From an uncultured Oscillibacter sp. (GTDB lineage: Bacteria > Bacillota > Clostridia > Oscillospirales > Oscillospiraceae), in NCBI GenBank assembly GCA_945868085.1, contig CAMBKF010000012.1:1-54028 (forward strand): 54,028 nucleotides of DNA, in the 5' to 3' direction. Shown here in pieces: positions 24,710-32,672 of this stretch. A program made the translations under genes and the position numbers. The number at the start of each line of letters is the position of its first letter. Position 1 is the first letter of the stretch. Under the pieces are notes generated by a model. It was not told where the DNA came from. It searched no databases and saw nothing but the letters and a program-made list of their open reading frames with translations.

Positions 24710-25060
24710 ATGGTTAAAGTCCTTACGGAACAGGGTGAGATCGGCATCAGCAACGCCGTCTTTACCACCATCACCGGCGCCGCCGCCACCAACTGCTTCG
24801 GCGTGAAGGGCATGGCCTACCGCAGCATGACCGACGGAATCGTCCACCTGCTGCGCCCGGAGGCCATGAGCAAAGGCGTGAAAGTCATTTATAATGAAGA
24901 CAACACCGTTTCCATCGAACTGCACATCATTGTGGAAAACGGCGTGAATATCGCCACGGTCTGCCGCTCCATTATGGGAGAGGTCAAGTATGTGGTGAGC
25001 AAAAACACCGGCGTGGAGGTCCGCAGCGTGAACGTGTGCGTGGACTCCATCACCATGTGA
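24710..25060 (+). CDS. Asp23/Gls24-family protein (YloU type)
   Basis: A 116-residue alkaline-shock Asp23-like protein. The alternating hydrophobic pattern VSIELHIIVENGVNIATVCRSIMGEVKYVVSKNTGVEVRSVNVCVDSI is characteristic of the family. In Bacillus yloU sits next to yloV (fakA), as it does here 22 bases downstream. Family members are membrane-associated or envelope-stress linked, but the biochemical role is unclear. An AAAGGAAGTCTGTTT ribosome site precedes the ATG. Confidence 0.88.
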   Translation: MVKVLTEQGEIGISNAVFTTITGAAATNCFGVKGMAYRSMTDGIVHLLRPEAMSKGVKVIYNEDNTVSIELHIIVENGVNIATVCRSIMGEVKYVVSKNTGVEVRSVNVCVDSITM

Positions 25061-25082
25061 GCCGGGCAGAAGGAGAAGCTAA

Positions 25083-26759
25083 ATGACAGATAGAATCAGC
25101 GGCAGCGTATTCAAGCAGATGGTTCTTTTTGGCGCTGCCTGCATCACCCTGGAACGAGAAGCCATCAACGACCTGAACGTGTTCCCCGTGCCGGACGGCG
25201 ACACCGGCACCAACATGAGCCTGACCATCCAAACCGCCGCCAACGAACTGAAAAAGAATCAGCCCGTCACCGTGTCTGACGCCGCGTCCATCACCGCCTC
25301 CGCCCTGCTGCGGGGCGCACGGGGCAACTCCGGCGTCATCCTCTCCCTGCTGTTTCGGGGTGTGTCCAAGTACCTCAAGGGCGAGGAGGAGGCCGACGGC
25401 GTGCAGCTGGCCGGCGCTCTGAAGGAGGGCGTGACCACCGCCTACAGCGCCGTGATGAAGCCCGCCGAGGGCACCGTGCTGACCGTCTCCCGCCTGGCCG
25501 CCGACCGGGCCGCCGAGGCCGCCGAGGAATGCAACAGCGTGGAATACGTCCTGCAGGAGGCCATCCGCAAGGGACTGGAGACTCTGGACGAGACCATCGA
25601 GATGAACCCGGTGCTGAAAAAGGCCGGGGTGGTGGACGCCGGCGGAAAGGGGTATCTTGTGATCCTGGACGGTATGCTGCGGGCCCTGCGGGGGGAGGAG
25701 ATCCCGGATGTGAGCGAGGAAAAGGCTGAGAGCAAGGCCGATTTCTCCGCCCTCAGCGAGGAGGAAATTACCTTCACCTTCGACACGGTGTTCATCGTGC
25801 GCAAGTGGGAAAATACCTCCATCGAGCCCCTGCGGGCTTATCTGAGCACCATTGGCGACTGCCTGGTCATCGGTGAGGATGACGAGGCGTTCAAGGTCCA
25901 TGTACACACGGACATCCCCGGCGTGGCCCTGACCGAGGCGCAGAAATACGGCACATTGGAGCTGGCAAAGATCGAGAACATGCGCACCCAGTACGAGGCC
26001 GTGGCCGCCGGGCGCAAGGCCCAGAGCACCGACGATCTGGACGAGATCGAGCGGGAGCTGGAGAGCATGGAGGAGGAGCCCGCCACCGCCCCGGCGGAGA
26101 AGCGGTACGGCTTCTTGGCCGTGTGCGCCGGCGAGGGGCTGGCCACCGCCTTCCGGGATCTGGGCGTAGACCGGATCGTATCCGGCGGACAGACCATGAA
26201 CCCCTCCACGGAGGCCATTTTGCAGGAAGTGAACCGGACGCCCAGCGAGGTGGTGTTCATCCTGCCCAACAACAAGAACATTATCATGGCCGCTCAGCAG
26301 TGCGTGGGTCTGACGGAAAAACAGGTCATCGTAGTCCCCACCGCCACGGTGCCCCAGGGCATCACCGCCATGATGAACGCCGACCTGGAGGGGGACGATC
26401 CCCAGGCCATTGCCGACGCCATGGCCCAGGCCGCCCAGGCCGTGACCACCGCCCAAGTGACCTATGCCGCCCGGAACTCCGACTTTGACGGCTTTGCCAT
26501 CAACGAGGGGGACTATCTGGCCCTGGAGGACGGAAAGCTCTTTGGCACTGACCGGAGCATCGAGCCGCTGCTTTCGAAGCTGGCGGAGGATGCCAAGGCA
26601 CGGGATGCGGAGTTCGTGACCATCTTCTACGGCGAGGATGTGACGGAGGAGGACGCCCAGAAGGCGGAGGCGGTCTTTGCCGCCGCCTGCCCCGACGCGG
26701 AGGTCAGCGTGCTGGCCGGCGGACAGCCGGTGTACTACTACATCGTGTCCATTGAATAA
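25083..26759 (+). CDS. fakA: DAK2-domain kinase, FakA/YloV type
   Basis: A 558-residue protein with N-terminal DAK2 (dihydroxyacetone-kinase-like) ATP-binding domain (about 5-200, NDLNVFPVPDGDTGTNMSLT and ALLRGARGNSGVILS, which hold the metal-binding Asp residues) and C-terminal FakA-specific domains (about 310-558, FLAVCAGEGLATAFRDLG and ILPNNKNIIMAAQQ). FakA phosphorylates fatty acids bound to FakB for use by PlsX/PlsY in phospholipid synthesis. No fakB is seen nearby. The ATG follows AGAAGGAGAAGCTAA. Cotranscribed with the Asp23-like gene and closed by a strong terminator. Confidence 0.9.
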   Translation: MTDRISGSVFKQMVLFGAACITLEREAINDLNVFPVPDGDTGTNMSLTIQTAANELKKNQPVTVSDAASITASALLRGARGNSGVILSLLFRGVSKYLKGEEEADGVQLAGALKEGVTTAYSAVMKPAEGTVLTVSRLAADRAAEAAEECNSVEYVLQEAIRKGLETLDETIEMNPVLKKAGVVDAGGKGYLVILDGMLRALRGEEIPDVSEEKAESKADFSALSEEEITFTFDTVFIVRKWENTSIEPLRAYLSTIGDCLVIGEDDEAFKVHVHTDIPGVALTEAQKYGTLELAKIENMRTQYEAVAAGRKAQSTDDLDEIERELESMEEEPATAPAEKRYGFLAVCAGEGLATAFRDLGVDRIVSGGQTMNPSTEAILQEVNRTPSEVVFILPNNKNIIMAAQQCVGLTEKQVIVVPTATVPQGITAMMNADLEGDDPQAIADAMAQAAQAVTTAQVTYAARNSDFDGFAINEGDYLALEDGKLFGTDRSIEPLLSKLAEDAKARDAEFVTIFYGEDVTEEDAQKAEAVFAAACPDAEVSVLAGGQPVYYYIVSIE

Positions 26760-26770
26760 TAAGTGTTAAA

Positions 26771-26806
26771 GTAAGCCCCCCGGCGATGCCGGGGGGCTTA
26801 CTTTTT
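26771..26806 (+). terminator. terminator after fakA
   Basis: GTAAGCCCCCCGGC/GCCGGGGGGCTTAC with a three-base loop, then TTTTT. Confidence 0.9.
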
Positions 26807-26871
26807 GTGACGGTGGTGCAGATCGCCGCAGGCGCTTTGCTCTGCGTAATGATAGAGGGTTTTTCAAGAAG

Positions 26872-27096
26872 TGCGGTGGGTTATTGAGCGGGCGAGGTAG
26901 AACCCCGCCCCTACGCATTGCTTGGGAGTTTGTGCGACGGGCGGACAGGGGCGTCCGCCCCTACGAAAAGGGGGACGTCGGTTAAGGACGGGCGACCGCA
27001 GCAGGGTCATCGGCTCCTGCGGATGATTTGAACGCTGGTGCGTGAGTATTGCGGATTGCCACACCAGTGACATCAGTCACTGGTTCGCAATGACAG
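26872..27096. repeat. composite repeat: two family B hairpin units and one family A palindrome
   Basis: Units ending CCCCGCCCCTACG (at 26915) and GTCCGCCCCTACG (at 26965) each form a GC-rich hairpin with the sequence before them (for example GGGCGGAC/GTCCGCCC). They are followed by a family A unit at 27052-27096: CGGATTGCCAC, stem ACCAGTGA/TCACTGGT, CGCAATGACAG. The bases before it (GTATTGCGGAT) match the second unit near 3727. No gene is seen between the fakA and pfkA terminators. Confidence 0.7.
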
Positions 27097-27129
27097 GTTT
27101 TTTACAGGGGGTGCGCTTTGGTTTGTTTT

Positions 27130-27165
27130 GCACAAAGAGCGCGGAGTTTTTCGCTCCGCGCTCTT
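27130..27165 (-). terminator. terminator of pfkA
   Basis: AAGAGCGCGGAG/CTCCGCGCTCTT with a seven-base loop; on the minus strand it runs into TTTGTG. It lies 23 bases beyond the pfkA stop. Confidence 0.65.
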
Positions 27166-27187
27166 CCCTGTTGTTTTGTTTTTGGCA

Positions 27188-28165
27188 TTACAGGCCGGTC
27201 ATGGTCTCCATGACCGCCAGCTCCTCGGGATCCAGGGTCTTCTGCATGGCCAGGCCCTCGTCAATATCCAGATCCACGATGCGGCCGCTCCGATAGCAGA
27301 TGACACGGCTGGAGCGACCCTGGGCCAGCACGCGCACCGCCTCCACGCCCATACGGGTAGCCATGACCCGGTCGTGAGCCGTGGGGCTGCCGCCCCGCTG
27401 GATATGGCCCAGGATGGTGACCCGGGGATCCAGGCCCAGCTCCTTGCGGATCTGCTCGCCCACAGCCATGCCGCTAGCGGCACCCTCGGCCACCACGATC
27501 ATGAAATTCGTCTTGCCGGCCAGGCGGGCCCGGCGAATCTTCTCCACCACCTGGGTGTCAAAATCGTACGGCACCTCCGGCACCAGCACCGCCGTGGCCC
27601 CCACGGCCATGGCTACATACAGGGCCAGATACCCGGCCCGGCGGCCCATGACCTCCACCACGGCGCAGCGCTCATGGGACTGCATGGTGTCCCGCAGGCG
27701 GTCGATGCACTCCACGGCGGTATTGGCCGCGGTATCAAAGCCGATGGTATACTCGGTGCAGACAATATCCTCGTCAATGGTGCCAGGAATGCCCACCACG
27801 GCGATGCCGTGCTTGCTCAGCTCCTGGGCGCCCCGGAAGGTGCCATCGCCGCCGATGGCCACGATGCCGTCCAGCCCCAGCAGCTTGCAGGTGTTCACCG
27901 CCTTCTGCTGGCCTGCCTCCGTGCGGAACTCCTCGCTGCGGGCGGTATAGAGCATGGTGCCGCCGCGGTTGATGATGCGGCTGACGCTGGTGTTATCCAT
28001 CATCATGATGTCCCCGTTGATGAGGCCGCTCCAGCCCCGGCGGATGCCCACGCACTCAATGCCCCGGCCCAGGGCCGCGCGGACTACGGCGCGGATGCAG
28101 GCGTTCATACCCGGAGCATCGCCTCCGCTGGTGAGAATGCCGATCCGCTTTACTGCGTTTTCCAT
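27188..28165 (-). CDS. pfkA: 6-phosphofructokinase
   Basis: A 325-residue phosphofructokinase for fructose 6-phosphate to fructose 1,6-bisphosphate in glycolysis. The N-terminal GILTSGGDAPGMNA, the nucleotide site IGGDGTFRGA (Gly at 108, the ATP-type residue rather than Asp of PPi enzymes), catalytic PGTIDEDI (residues 127-134) and HIQRGGSPTAHDR are present. The usual PGTIDNDI is changed to TIDED: Asn is replaced by Glu between the two catalytic-site Asp residues. The ATG follows GAAAGGAGTCATTTCT. Single gene with its own promoter. Confidence 0.95.
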   Translation of the reverse strand: MENAVKRIGILTSGGDAPGMNACIRAVVRAALGRGIECVGIRRGWSGLINGDIMMMDNTSVSRIINRGGTMLYTARSEEFRTEAGQQKAVNTCKLLGLDGIVAIGGDGTFRGAQELSKHGIAVVGIPGTIDEDIVCTEYTIGFDTAANTAVECIDRLRDTMQSHERCAVVEVMGRRAGYLALYVAMAVGATAVLVPEVPYDFDTQVVEKIRRARLAGKTNFMIVVAEGAASGMAVGEQIRKELGLDPRVTILGHIQRGGSPTAHDRVMATRMGVEAVRVLAQGRSSRVICYRSGRIVDLDIDEGLAMQKTLDPEELAVMETMTGL

Positions 28166-28197
28166 AGAAATGACTCCTTTCGGAATTATTTTTCTCG

Positions 28198-28226
28198 ATT
28201 ATAACACAGATGACAGCAGATGTGAA
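28198..28226 (-). promoter_or_regulatory. promoter of pfkA
   Basis: TTCACA and perfect TATAAT spaced by 17 bases on the minus strand. Confidence 0.75.
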
Positions 28227-28240
28227 TCCTGTTTTTTAGG

Positions 28241-28270
28241 TTGCTCCCCGCCGTGCGCTCGTGGTATACT
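28241..28270 (+). promoter_or_regulatory. promoter of the small orphan at 28302
   Basis: TTGCTC and TATACT spaced by 18 bases, 31 bases before the start. It is back to back with the pfkA promoter. Confidence 0.6.
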
Positions 28271-28301
28271 TAGTTTATATTGGCATGTTAGGAGGACGGT
28301 C

Positions 28302-28562
28302 ATGCATCCGTATTTTGAGGTTTTAACGCCCCGGTGGTTCAAGCGAGCTTTTGTCTACACCGGCAGCATCGGGGAGTTTCGGTATCGGTTCGCCAACGAC
28401 AAGGAGAACGATCTGATCCACGCCGCCGTATACACCCATTTCTGCTATGAGGCGGCCAAGGATGTGCAGGAAAAGGATTTTTCCTGGGACGACGAGGGCG
28501 TGGAGCAGCTGAAGGCGTGGCTGCAGGAGAAGCTGGAGGCGAACAGCAGCCAAAGCCGGTGA
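28302..28562 (+). CDS. small conserved protein of unknown function
   Basis: An 86-residue soluble protein (MHPYFEVLTPRWFKRAFVYTG...) rich in aromatic and acidic residues, with no signal or motif I recognise; the C-terminal third is a predicted charged helix (EGVEQLKAWLQEKLEAN). A good GTTAGGAGGACGGTC ribosome site and promoter and a strong terminator downstream make it a credible gene. Divergent from pfkA. Confidence 0.65.
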   Translation: MHPYFEVLTPRWFKRAFVYTGSIGEFRYRFANDKENDLIHAAVYTHFCYEAAKDVQEKDFSWDDEGVEQLKAWLQEKLEANSSQSR

Positions 28563-28590
28563 TACATTGCAAGAAATATAGTGGAAAATA

Positions 28591-28624
28591 GGGGCGGGGT
28601 GAGAGTACCCCGCCCCAGTTTTTT
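28591..28624 (+). terminator. terminator after the small orphan
   Basis: GGGGCGGGGT/ACCCCGCCCC with loop GAGAGT, followed by AGTTTTTT. The stem recalls the family B repeats. Confidence 0.85.
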
Positions 28625-28789
28625 GGACGATGGGGCAAATTTGGGTGGGGATTTTTGTGAGTTTTTAACCATTTGAAAATTTTGTTATTATTTTGTAATT
28701 TTTATGTAGCTTTTTTGATAAACTTATGTTATACTACTTTCCGTTGAGCCAAATGACCCAGAATCCCAAAAGGAAGAAGGGAGTTTTCC

Positions 28790-29782
28790 ATGTCCAGAAA
28801 GCTCTGCTGCATCTGCCTGGCCCTGTCCGTTTTTATCTCAACGGTTTCCATCGCCTACGCAGACAGCACATCTATCACACATCCCACCGCGGAGGATTAC
28901 CGGCAGGCCGTGACCTATTTGGAATCCACAGGCCTGCAGACCGGCTTTGACTCCGCCCGGACTAGCACCCAGCGGCTGTATTCCGCCGACCTGCCTGCAG
29001 GCGGCCAGGACGCATCCGTCACGCAGCTGCAATTCATGGCGCTGGATGAAATGGAAGCCGAGCTCCAGGCCCAGCAGGCCGCCCGGGAGCAGGTGGCTGA
29101 CAACCTGGCCCTGCTGGCACAGTATGACGGCGTGATGCTCAGCGGTGACACCACCGTTTACTCCGACGCCGGCGTGACCGCCAGCGACAAGGTGATCGAG
29201 GACGGCAAGGTCGCAAAGCTCCAGGATATTGACGAATCCGGCAGCTGGTACTTTGTATCCTTCAGCGACTTTTCCGGCTATGTTTCCGCGGGCGCCTGCA
29301 CACCGGTGGATTACGCCGAGTATGACGACACCGACGCCGTGCGCACCCAGGCGGAGATCGACGCCTTGGCCAAGACCTCCTATGCCGCCACCTTCGGCTC
29401 CGGCGTGGTGTCCGGCGGCAGCTCACTGCGCAGTGCCATTGTGGACTACGCCTACTCTTTCCTGGGCACGCCCTATGTGTACGGCGGCGCCAGCCGCTCC
29501 GGCACGGACTGCTCGGGCCTGACCATGCAGCTGTTCGGCTACTATGGCATTTCCCTGGGACACGGCTGCATATCCCAATACTACGCCAGCCAGCCCATCT
29601 CCCGCTCCGAGCTGCAGCCCGGCGACCTGGTGTTCTTCTATGAGGGCATCGGCCATGTGGGCATCTATATCGGCGGCGGCCAGTTCATCCACGCCAGCGA
29701 CTACGGCGTGGTGGTGGCCTCCCTGTACACCAACTACTGGTCCGCCTGCTACTACGGCGCAGGACGGATCCTGGCCGACTGA
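28790..29782 (+). CDS. secreted NlpC/P60 peptidoglycan endopeptidase
   Basis: A 330-residue exported cell-wall hydrolase. A signal peptide (MSRKLCCICLALSVFISTVSIAYA, cleavage near 25) is followed by a helical, coiled-coil-prone region (about 75-110, ALDEMEAELQAQQAAREQ), an SH3-like domain (about 115-170, TTVYSDAGVTASDKVIEDG) and the NlpC/P60 domain (about 215-330). Catalytic residues: Cys in SGTDCSGLTMQ (about 241), His in GHVGIYIGGG and His in QFIHASDYG. It probably cuts gamma-D-Glu-diamino acid bonds in stem peptides. An AAGGAAGAAGGGAG ribosome site precedes the ATG; the promoter in the AT-rich 110 bases upstream is not clear. Confidence 0.9.
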   Translation: MSRKLCCICLALSVFISTVSIAYADSTSITHPTAEDYRQAVTYLESTGLQTGFDSARTSTQRLYSADLPAGGQDASVTQLQFMALDEMEAELQAQQAAREQVADNLALLAQYDGVMLSGDTTVYSDAGVTASDKVIEDGKVAKLQDIDESGSWYFVSFSDFSGYVSAGACTPVDYAEYDDTDAVRTQAEIDALAKTSYAATFGSGVVSGGSSLRSAIVDYAYSFLGTPYVYGGASRSGTDCSGLTMQLFGYYGISLGHGCISQYYASQPISRSELQPGDLVFFYEGIGHVGIYIGGGQFIHASDYGVVVASLYTNYWSACYYGAGRILAD

Positions 29783-29800
29783 AGTACATATTTGTTCCAC

Positions 29801-29834
29801 AAAGAGGGTGCCCCACAGTGGGGCGCCCTCTTTT
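29801..29834 (+). terminator. terminator after the NlpC/P60 gene
   Basis: AAAGAGGGTGCCCCA/TGGGGCGCCCTCTTT (one mismatch) with a three-base loop, then TTTT. Confidence 0.85.
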
Positions 29835-29975
29835 CATACGGTATATTTGTATAAATATTCGTATATGCAGAATATGCTTTGTGCGTTTTGCGGTGTTTAC
29901 GCTATGATATCACTGTTTTCAACGGTCATTTTTCACAAAGCAGGCAATTTGCGCGAATTTTTATGCAAAAAGTGG

Positions 29976-30004
29976 TTGACATTTATGCATGCCGGGTGTA
30001 TAGT
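29976..30004 (+). promoter_or_regulatory. promoter and possible ArgR-type operators of the amino-acid ABC operon
   Basis: Perfect TTGACA and TATAGT spaced by 17 bases. The spacer and -10 overlap a pair of ATGCAT sequences (29985-29990 and 30005-30010), and an AT-rich palindrome-like site TGTATAAATATTCGTAT lies at 29848-29864. These resemble clostridial arginine-repressor boxes, which would fit an arginine or other basic amino-acid transporter; the operator reading is inference. Confidence 0.6.
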
Positions 30005-30103
30005 ATGCATTGTCAAGGGGGAACACCCCAAACAAACCTCATCTATATACCGCGAGACGGATCATATAGAGCCATTTCAAAAAAATCGAAAGGAAAGATG
30101 AAA

Positions 30104-30937
30104 ATGAAAAAGTTCGTATCCCTGCTCCTGGCTCTGCTGATGGTAGCAAGCCTGGCAGCCTGCGGCAAGAAAGCCGATGACAGCAACAACAATAGCAATG
30201 AAAGCAAGACTCTGGTGATGGGCACCTCCGCCGACTATGCTCCCTTTGAGTTCATGTATAAGGGCGAGGACGGGACCATGCAGTACGGCGGCATCGATGT
30301 CTCCGTGGGCCAGTACATCGCCGACAGCATGGGCAAGGAGCTGAAGGTAGAAAACATGTCCTTCGACTACCTGCTGCCCTCTCTGGTCAAGGGTGACTTT
30401 GACATCGTCATCGCCGCTATGGAAGCAGACGGTGACAGACTGAAGAGCGCCGACTTCTCCGATCCCTACTACACCGACCTGCCTCCGGCCATCCTGGTGA
30501 AGGCTGCTGACGCGGATTCCTACAAGACCCTGGCTGATTTCTCCGGCAAGTCCGTGGCCGCCCAGACCGGCACCACCAAGCTGGACATCGTGAATGAGCA
30601 GCTCACCGGCGCCAACGCCGTGCCCCTGTCCCTGGTGACCGACATGGTCAACGAGCTGGTAAACGGCAAGGTGGATGCCATCCTGGTGGACGGCGCCGTG
30701 GCACAGCAGTACGCCTCTACCAACAAGGACCTGGTCATTGCTGACGCTTCTTCCGAGCTGGGTGCTGCTCAGCCCTACTGCGTGGCCGTGGCCAAGGGCG
30801 ACCCCAAGGGCCTGCTGCCCGCTATCAACGCCGCCATCGCCAAGATGAACGAGGAGAACAAGCTGGAGAGCTTCATCAGCGCCGCTGACGCTCTGAAGGA
30901 TGTATGGCAGGAAGTCACCGCTGACGATCCCTCCTGA
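30104..30937 (+). CDS. amino-acid ABC transporter substrate-binding lipoprotein
   Basis: A 277-residue family 3 solute-binding protein. The lipoprotein signal MKKFVSLLLALLMVASLAAC ends in the lipobox LAAC, to be lipidated by Lgt; a Ser/Asn linker follows, then two lobes with ADYAPFEFMYKGEDG and FDIVIAAMEADGDRLKSADFSDPYY, the ligand-binding signature of polar amino-acid binders. I chose the second ATG, nine bases after AAAGGA; one six bases upstream is too close to the site. Substrate unknown, polar or basic amino acid likely. First gene of a three-gene transporter operon. Confidence 0.92.
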   Translation: MKKFVSLLLALLMVASLAACGKKADDSNNNSNESKTLVMGTSADYAPFEFMYKGEDGTMQYGGIDVSVGQYIADSMGKELKVENMSFDYLLPSLVKGDFDIVIAAMEADGDRLKSADFSDPYYTDLPPAILVKAADADSYKTLADFSGKSVAAQTGTTKLDIVNEQLTGANAVPLSLVTDMVNELVNGKVDAILVDGAVAQQYASTNKDLVIADASSELGAAQPYCVAVAKGDPKGLLPAINAAIAKMNEENKLESFISAADALKDVWQEVTADDPS

Positions 30938-30975
30938 ACAATCCCCTCTCTCCTTTAACTAAAGCACAATGCGTG

Positions 30976-31004
30976 GTGCAAAGCCGCATAACGCGGCTTT
31001 GCAC
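30976..31004 (+). other. intra-operon hairpin after the binding-protein gene
   Basis: Perfect 12-base stem GTGCAAAGCCGC/GCGGCTTTGCAC with loop ATAAC, followed by TTTCGC. Such hairpins often stabilise the mRNA of the abundant binding protein and reduce read-through into permease genes. Confidence 0.7.
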
Positions 31005-31049
31005 TTTCGCACTGTATATGAATCCCTACGAAGAAAGGACTGAACGCTT

Positions 31050-31781
31050 ATGTGGTGGACCAACCTGTTCAAAGATATGAGCAGCACCAGCTTTTTCAAT
31101 TTCTCTTTCCTTCCTGCATATGCCGGATACTTCCTGCAGGGCATGGCCTATACCCTGCTGCTGGCCGTGGTGTCCGTGGCGCTGGCGGTGATCCCCGCCT
31201 TGCTGCTGGCCTTGATGCGGCTGAGTAAAAGAAAGGCCATTCAGTGCGTTTCCGGCGCATACATCGCTGTTTTCCGCTCCACCCCCCTGCTGGTACAGCT
31301 TTCCATTATCTACTTTGGCCTGTTCAACGCGATCTCCATTCCCCGGATCACCATTTTGGGGTTTGTGGACCTGAGTCGTTTTATCCCCGGCGTGGTGGCC
31401 CTGGCTCTGAACAGCTCGGCCTATGTGGCGGAGATCTTCCGGGCGGGCATCCTGGCCGTGGACAAGGGGCAGACAGAGGCCGCCCGGTCCCTGGGTCTGT
31501 CCTCCTGGCAGAGCATGAAGCTGGTGGTGCTGCCCCAGGCCATCAAGAACGTGCTGCCGGCTCTGGCCAACGAGATCGTAACCATGGTGAAGGAGAGCTC
31601 CATCTGCTCCATGCTGGGCATGGCTGAGCTGATGTTCGTATCCAAGACCGTAGCCACCGGCACCTACATTACCCTGGCGCCCTACACCATTGCCGCTCTT
31701 ATTTACTTCTGCATCAACTACCCGGCCTCCAAGGCCATCGAAGCGATCGAGAGGAGGATGCGTCGTGGCGACAAGCAATAA
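31050..31781 (+). CDS. amino-acid ABC transporter permease
   Basis: A 243-residue inner-membrane permease of the HisM/GlnP family with about five helices. The EAA loop is [24 protein letters not shown], where the ATPase docks, and [18 protein letters not shown] is the usual family motif. The ATG follows AGAAAGGACTGAACGCTT. It works with the binding protein upstream and the ATPase, whose gene overlaps the end by 17 bases. Confidence 0.94.
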   Translation: MWWTNLFKDMSSTSFFNFSFLPAYAGYFLQGMAYTLLLAVVSVALAVIPALLLALMRLSKRKAIQCVSGAYIAVFRSTPLLVQLSIIYFGLFNAISIPRITILGFVDLSRFIPGVVALALNSSAYVAEIFRAGILAVDKGQTEAARSLGLSSWQSMKLVVLPQAIKNVLPALANEIVTMVKESSICSMLGMAELMFVSKTVATGTYITLAPYTIAALIYFCINYPASKAIEAIERRMRRGDKQ

Positions 31782-32511
31782 GCTGATCTCCGTGCAGCAC
31801 CTGGTGAAAGAATACAACAACGGCACCGTGAAGGCGCTGAACGACTGCAGCCTGAACATTGCCCAGGGCGAAGTGGTGGCCATCATCGGGCCCTCCGGCT
31901 CCGGCAAGTCCACCCTGCTGCGGTCCCTGAATCTGCTGGAGGTGCCTACCAGCGGGCAGATCATTTTTGACGGCGTGAATCTGGCGGACAAGTCCGTGGA
32001 CATCAACCTGCACCGGCAGAAGATGGGCATGGTATTCCAGCACTTCAACCTCTTCCCCCACAAGACCGTGCTGCAGAACATCACCATGGCCCCCCTGGCC
32101 CTGAAGAAAAAGACGCCGGAGGAGGCGCAGAAGCAGGCTATGGGGCTGCTGGAGCGCATTGGCCTGGCGGACAAGGCAAACGAGTACCCCAACATGCTCT
32201 CCGGCGGCCAGAAGCAGCGGATCGCCATCGTGCGGGCCCTGGCTATGGACCCGGAGGTGATGCTCTTTGACGAGCCCACCAGCGCCCTGGACCCGGAGAT
32301 GGTGGGCGAGGTGCTGGACCTGATGCGCAGCCTGGCCAAGGACGGCATGACTATGGCAGTGGTGACCCACGAAATGGGCTTTGCCCGGGAGGTAGCCGAC
32401 CGGGTGGTGTTCATGGCCGAGGGCAAGATCCTGGAGGAAGGCAGCCCCTCCGACCTGTTTGACTACCCCAAGGATCCGAGATTGCAGGATTTCCTCAGCA
32501 AGGTGCTGTGA
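31765..32511 (+). CDS. amino-acid ABC transporter ATP-binding protein
   Basis: A 248-residue ATPase of the GlnQ/HisP family. Walker [10 protein letters not shown] (about 38), Q-loop [11 protein letters not shown], signature [17 protein letters not shown], Walker [15 protein letters not shown] and H-loop [14 protein letters not shown] are all intact. The start is a GTG seven bases after GAGGAGGAT, inside the permease gene; the longer open frame upstream is permease sequence in another frame. Last gene of the operon, followed by a strong terminator. Confidence 0.96.
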   Translation: MATSNKLISVQHLVKEYNNGTVKALNDCSLNIAQGEVVAIIGPSGSGKSTLLRSLNLLEVPTSGQIIFDGVNLADKSVDINLHRQKMGMVFQHFNLFPHKTVLQNITMAPLALKKKTPEEAQKQAMGLLERIGLADKANEYPNMLSGGQKQRIAIVRALAMDPEVMLFDEPTSALDPEMVGEVLDLMRSLAKDGMTMAVVTHEMGFAREVADRVVFMAEGKILEEGSPSDLFDYPKDPRLQDFLSKVL

Positions 32512-32521
32512 AAAAAGCCAG

Positions 32522-32555
32522 AAAGACGCTCTCCGCGGTGGAGAGCGTCTTTTTT
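32522..32555 (+). terminator. terminator of the amino-acid ABC operon
   Basis: AAAGACGCTCTCC/GGAGAGCGTCTTT with a five-base loop, then a T run. Confidence 0.9.
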
Positions 32556-32578
32556 CACAGATTTTTTCCGATATTTAT

Positions 32579-32606
32579 AGACTTTCCTCCGATTTTTGTA
32601 TATAAT
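32579..32606 (+). promoter_or_regulatory. probable promoter of prfC
   Basis: Perfect TATAAT with a weak -35 (AGACTT) 16 bases upstream, 66 bases before the start. Confidence 0.45.
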
Positions 32607-32672
32607 AGTATGGATTCTGCGCCGGCAGGCTGCCGGGACAGAAGATCGTGTGTAACTTAGGAGGAGGAGCCA

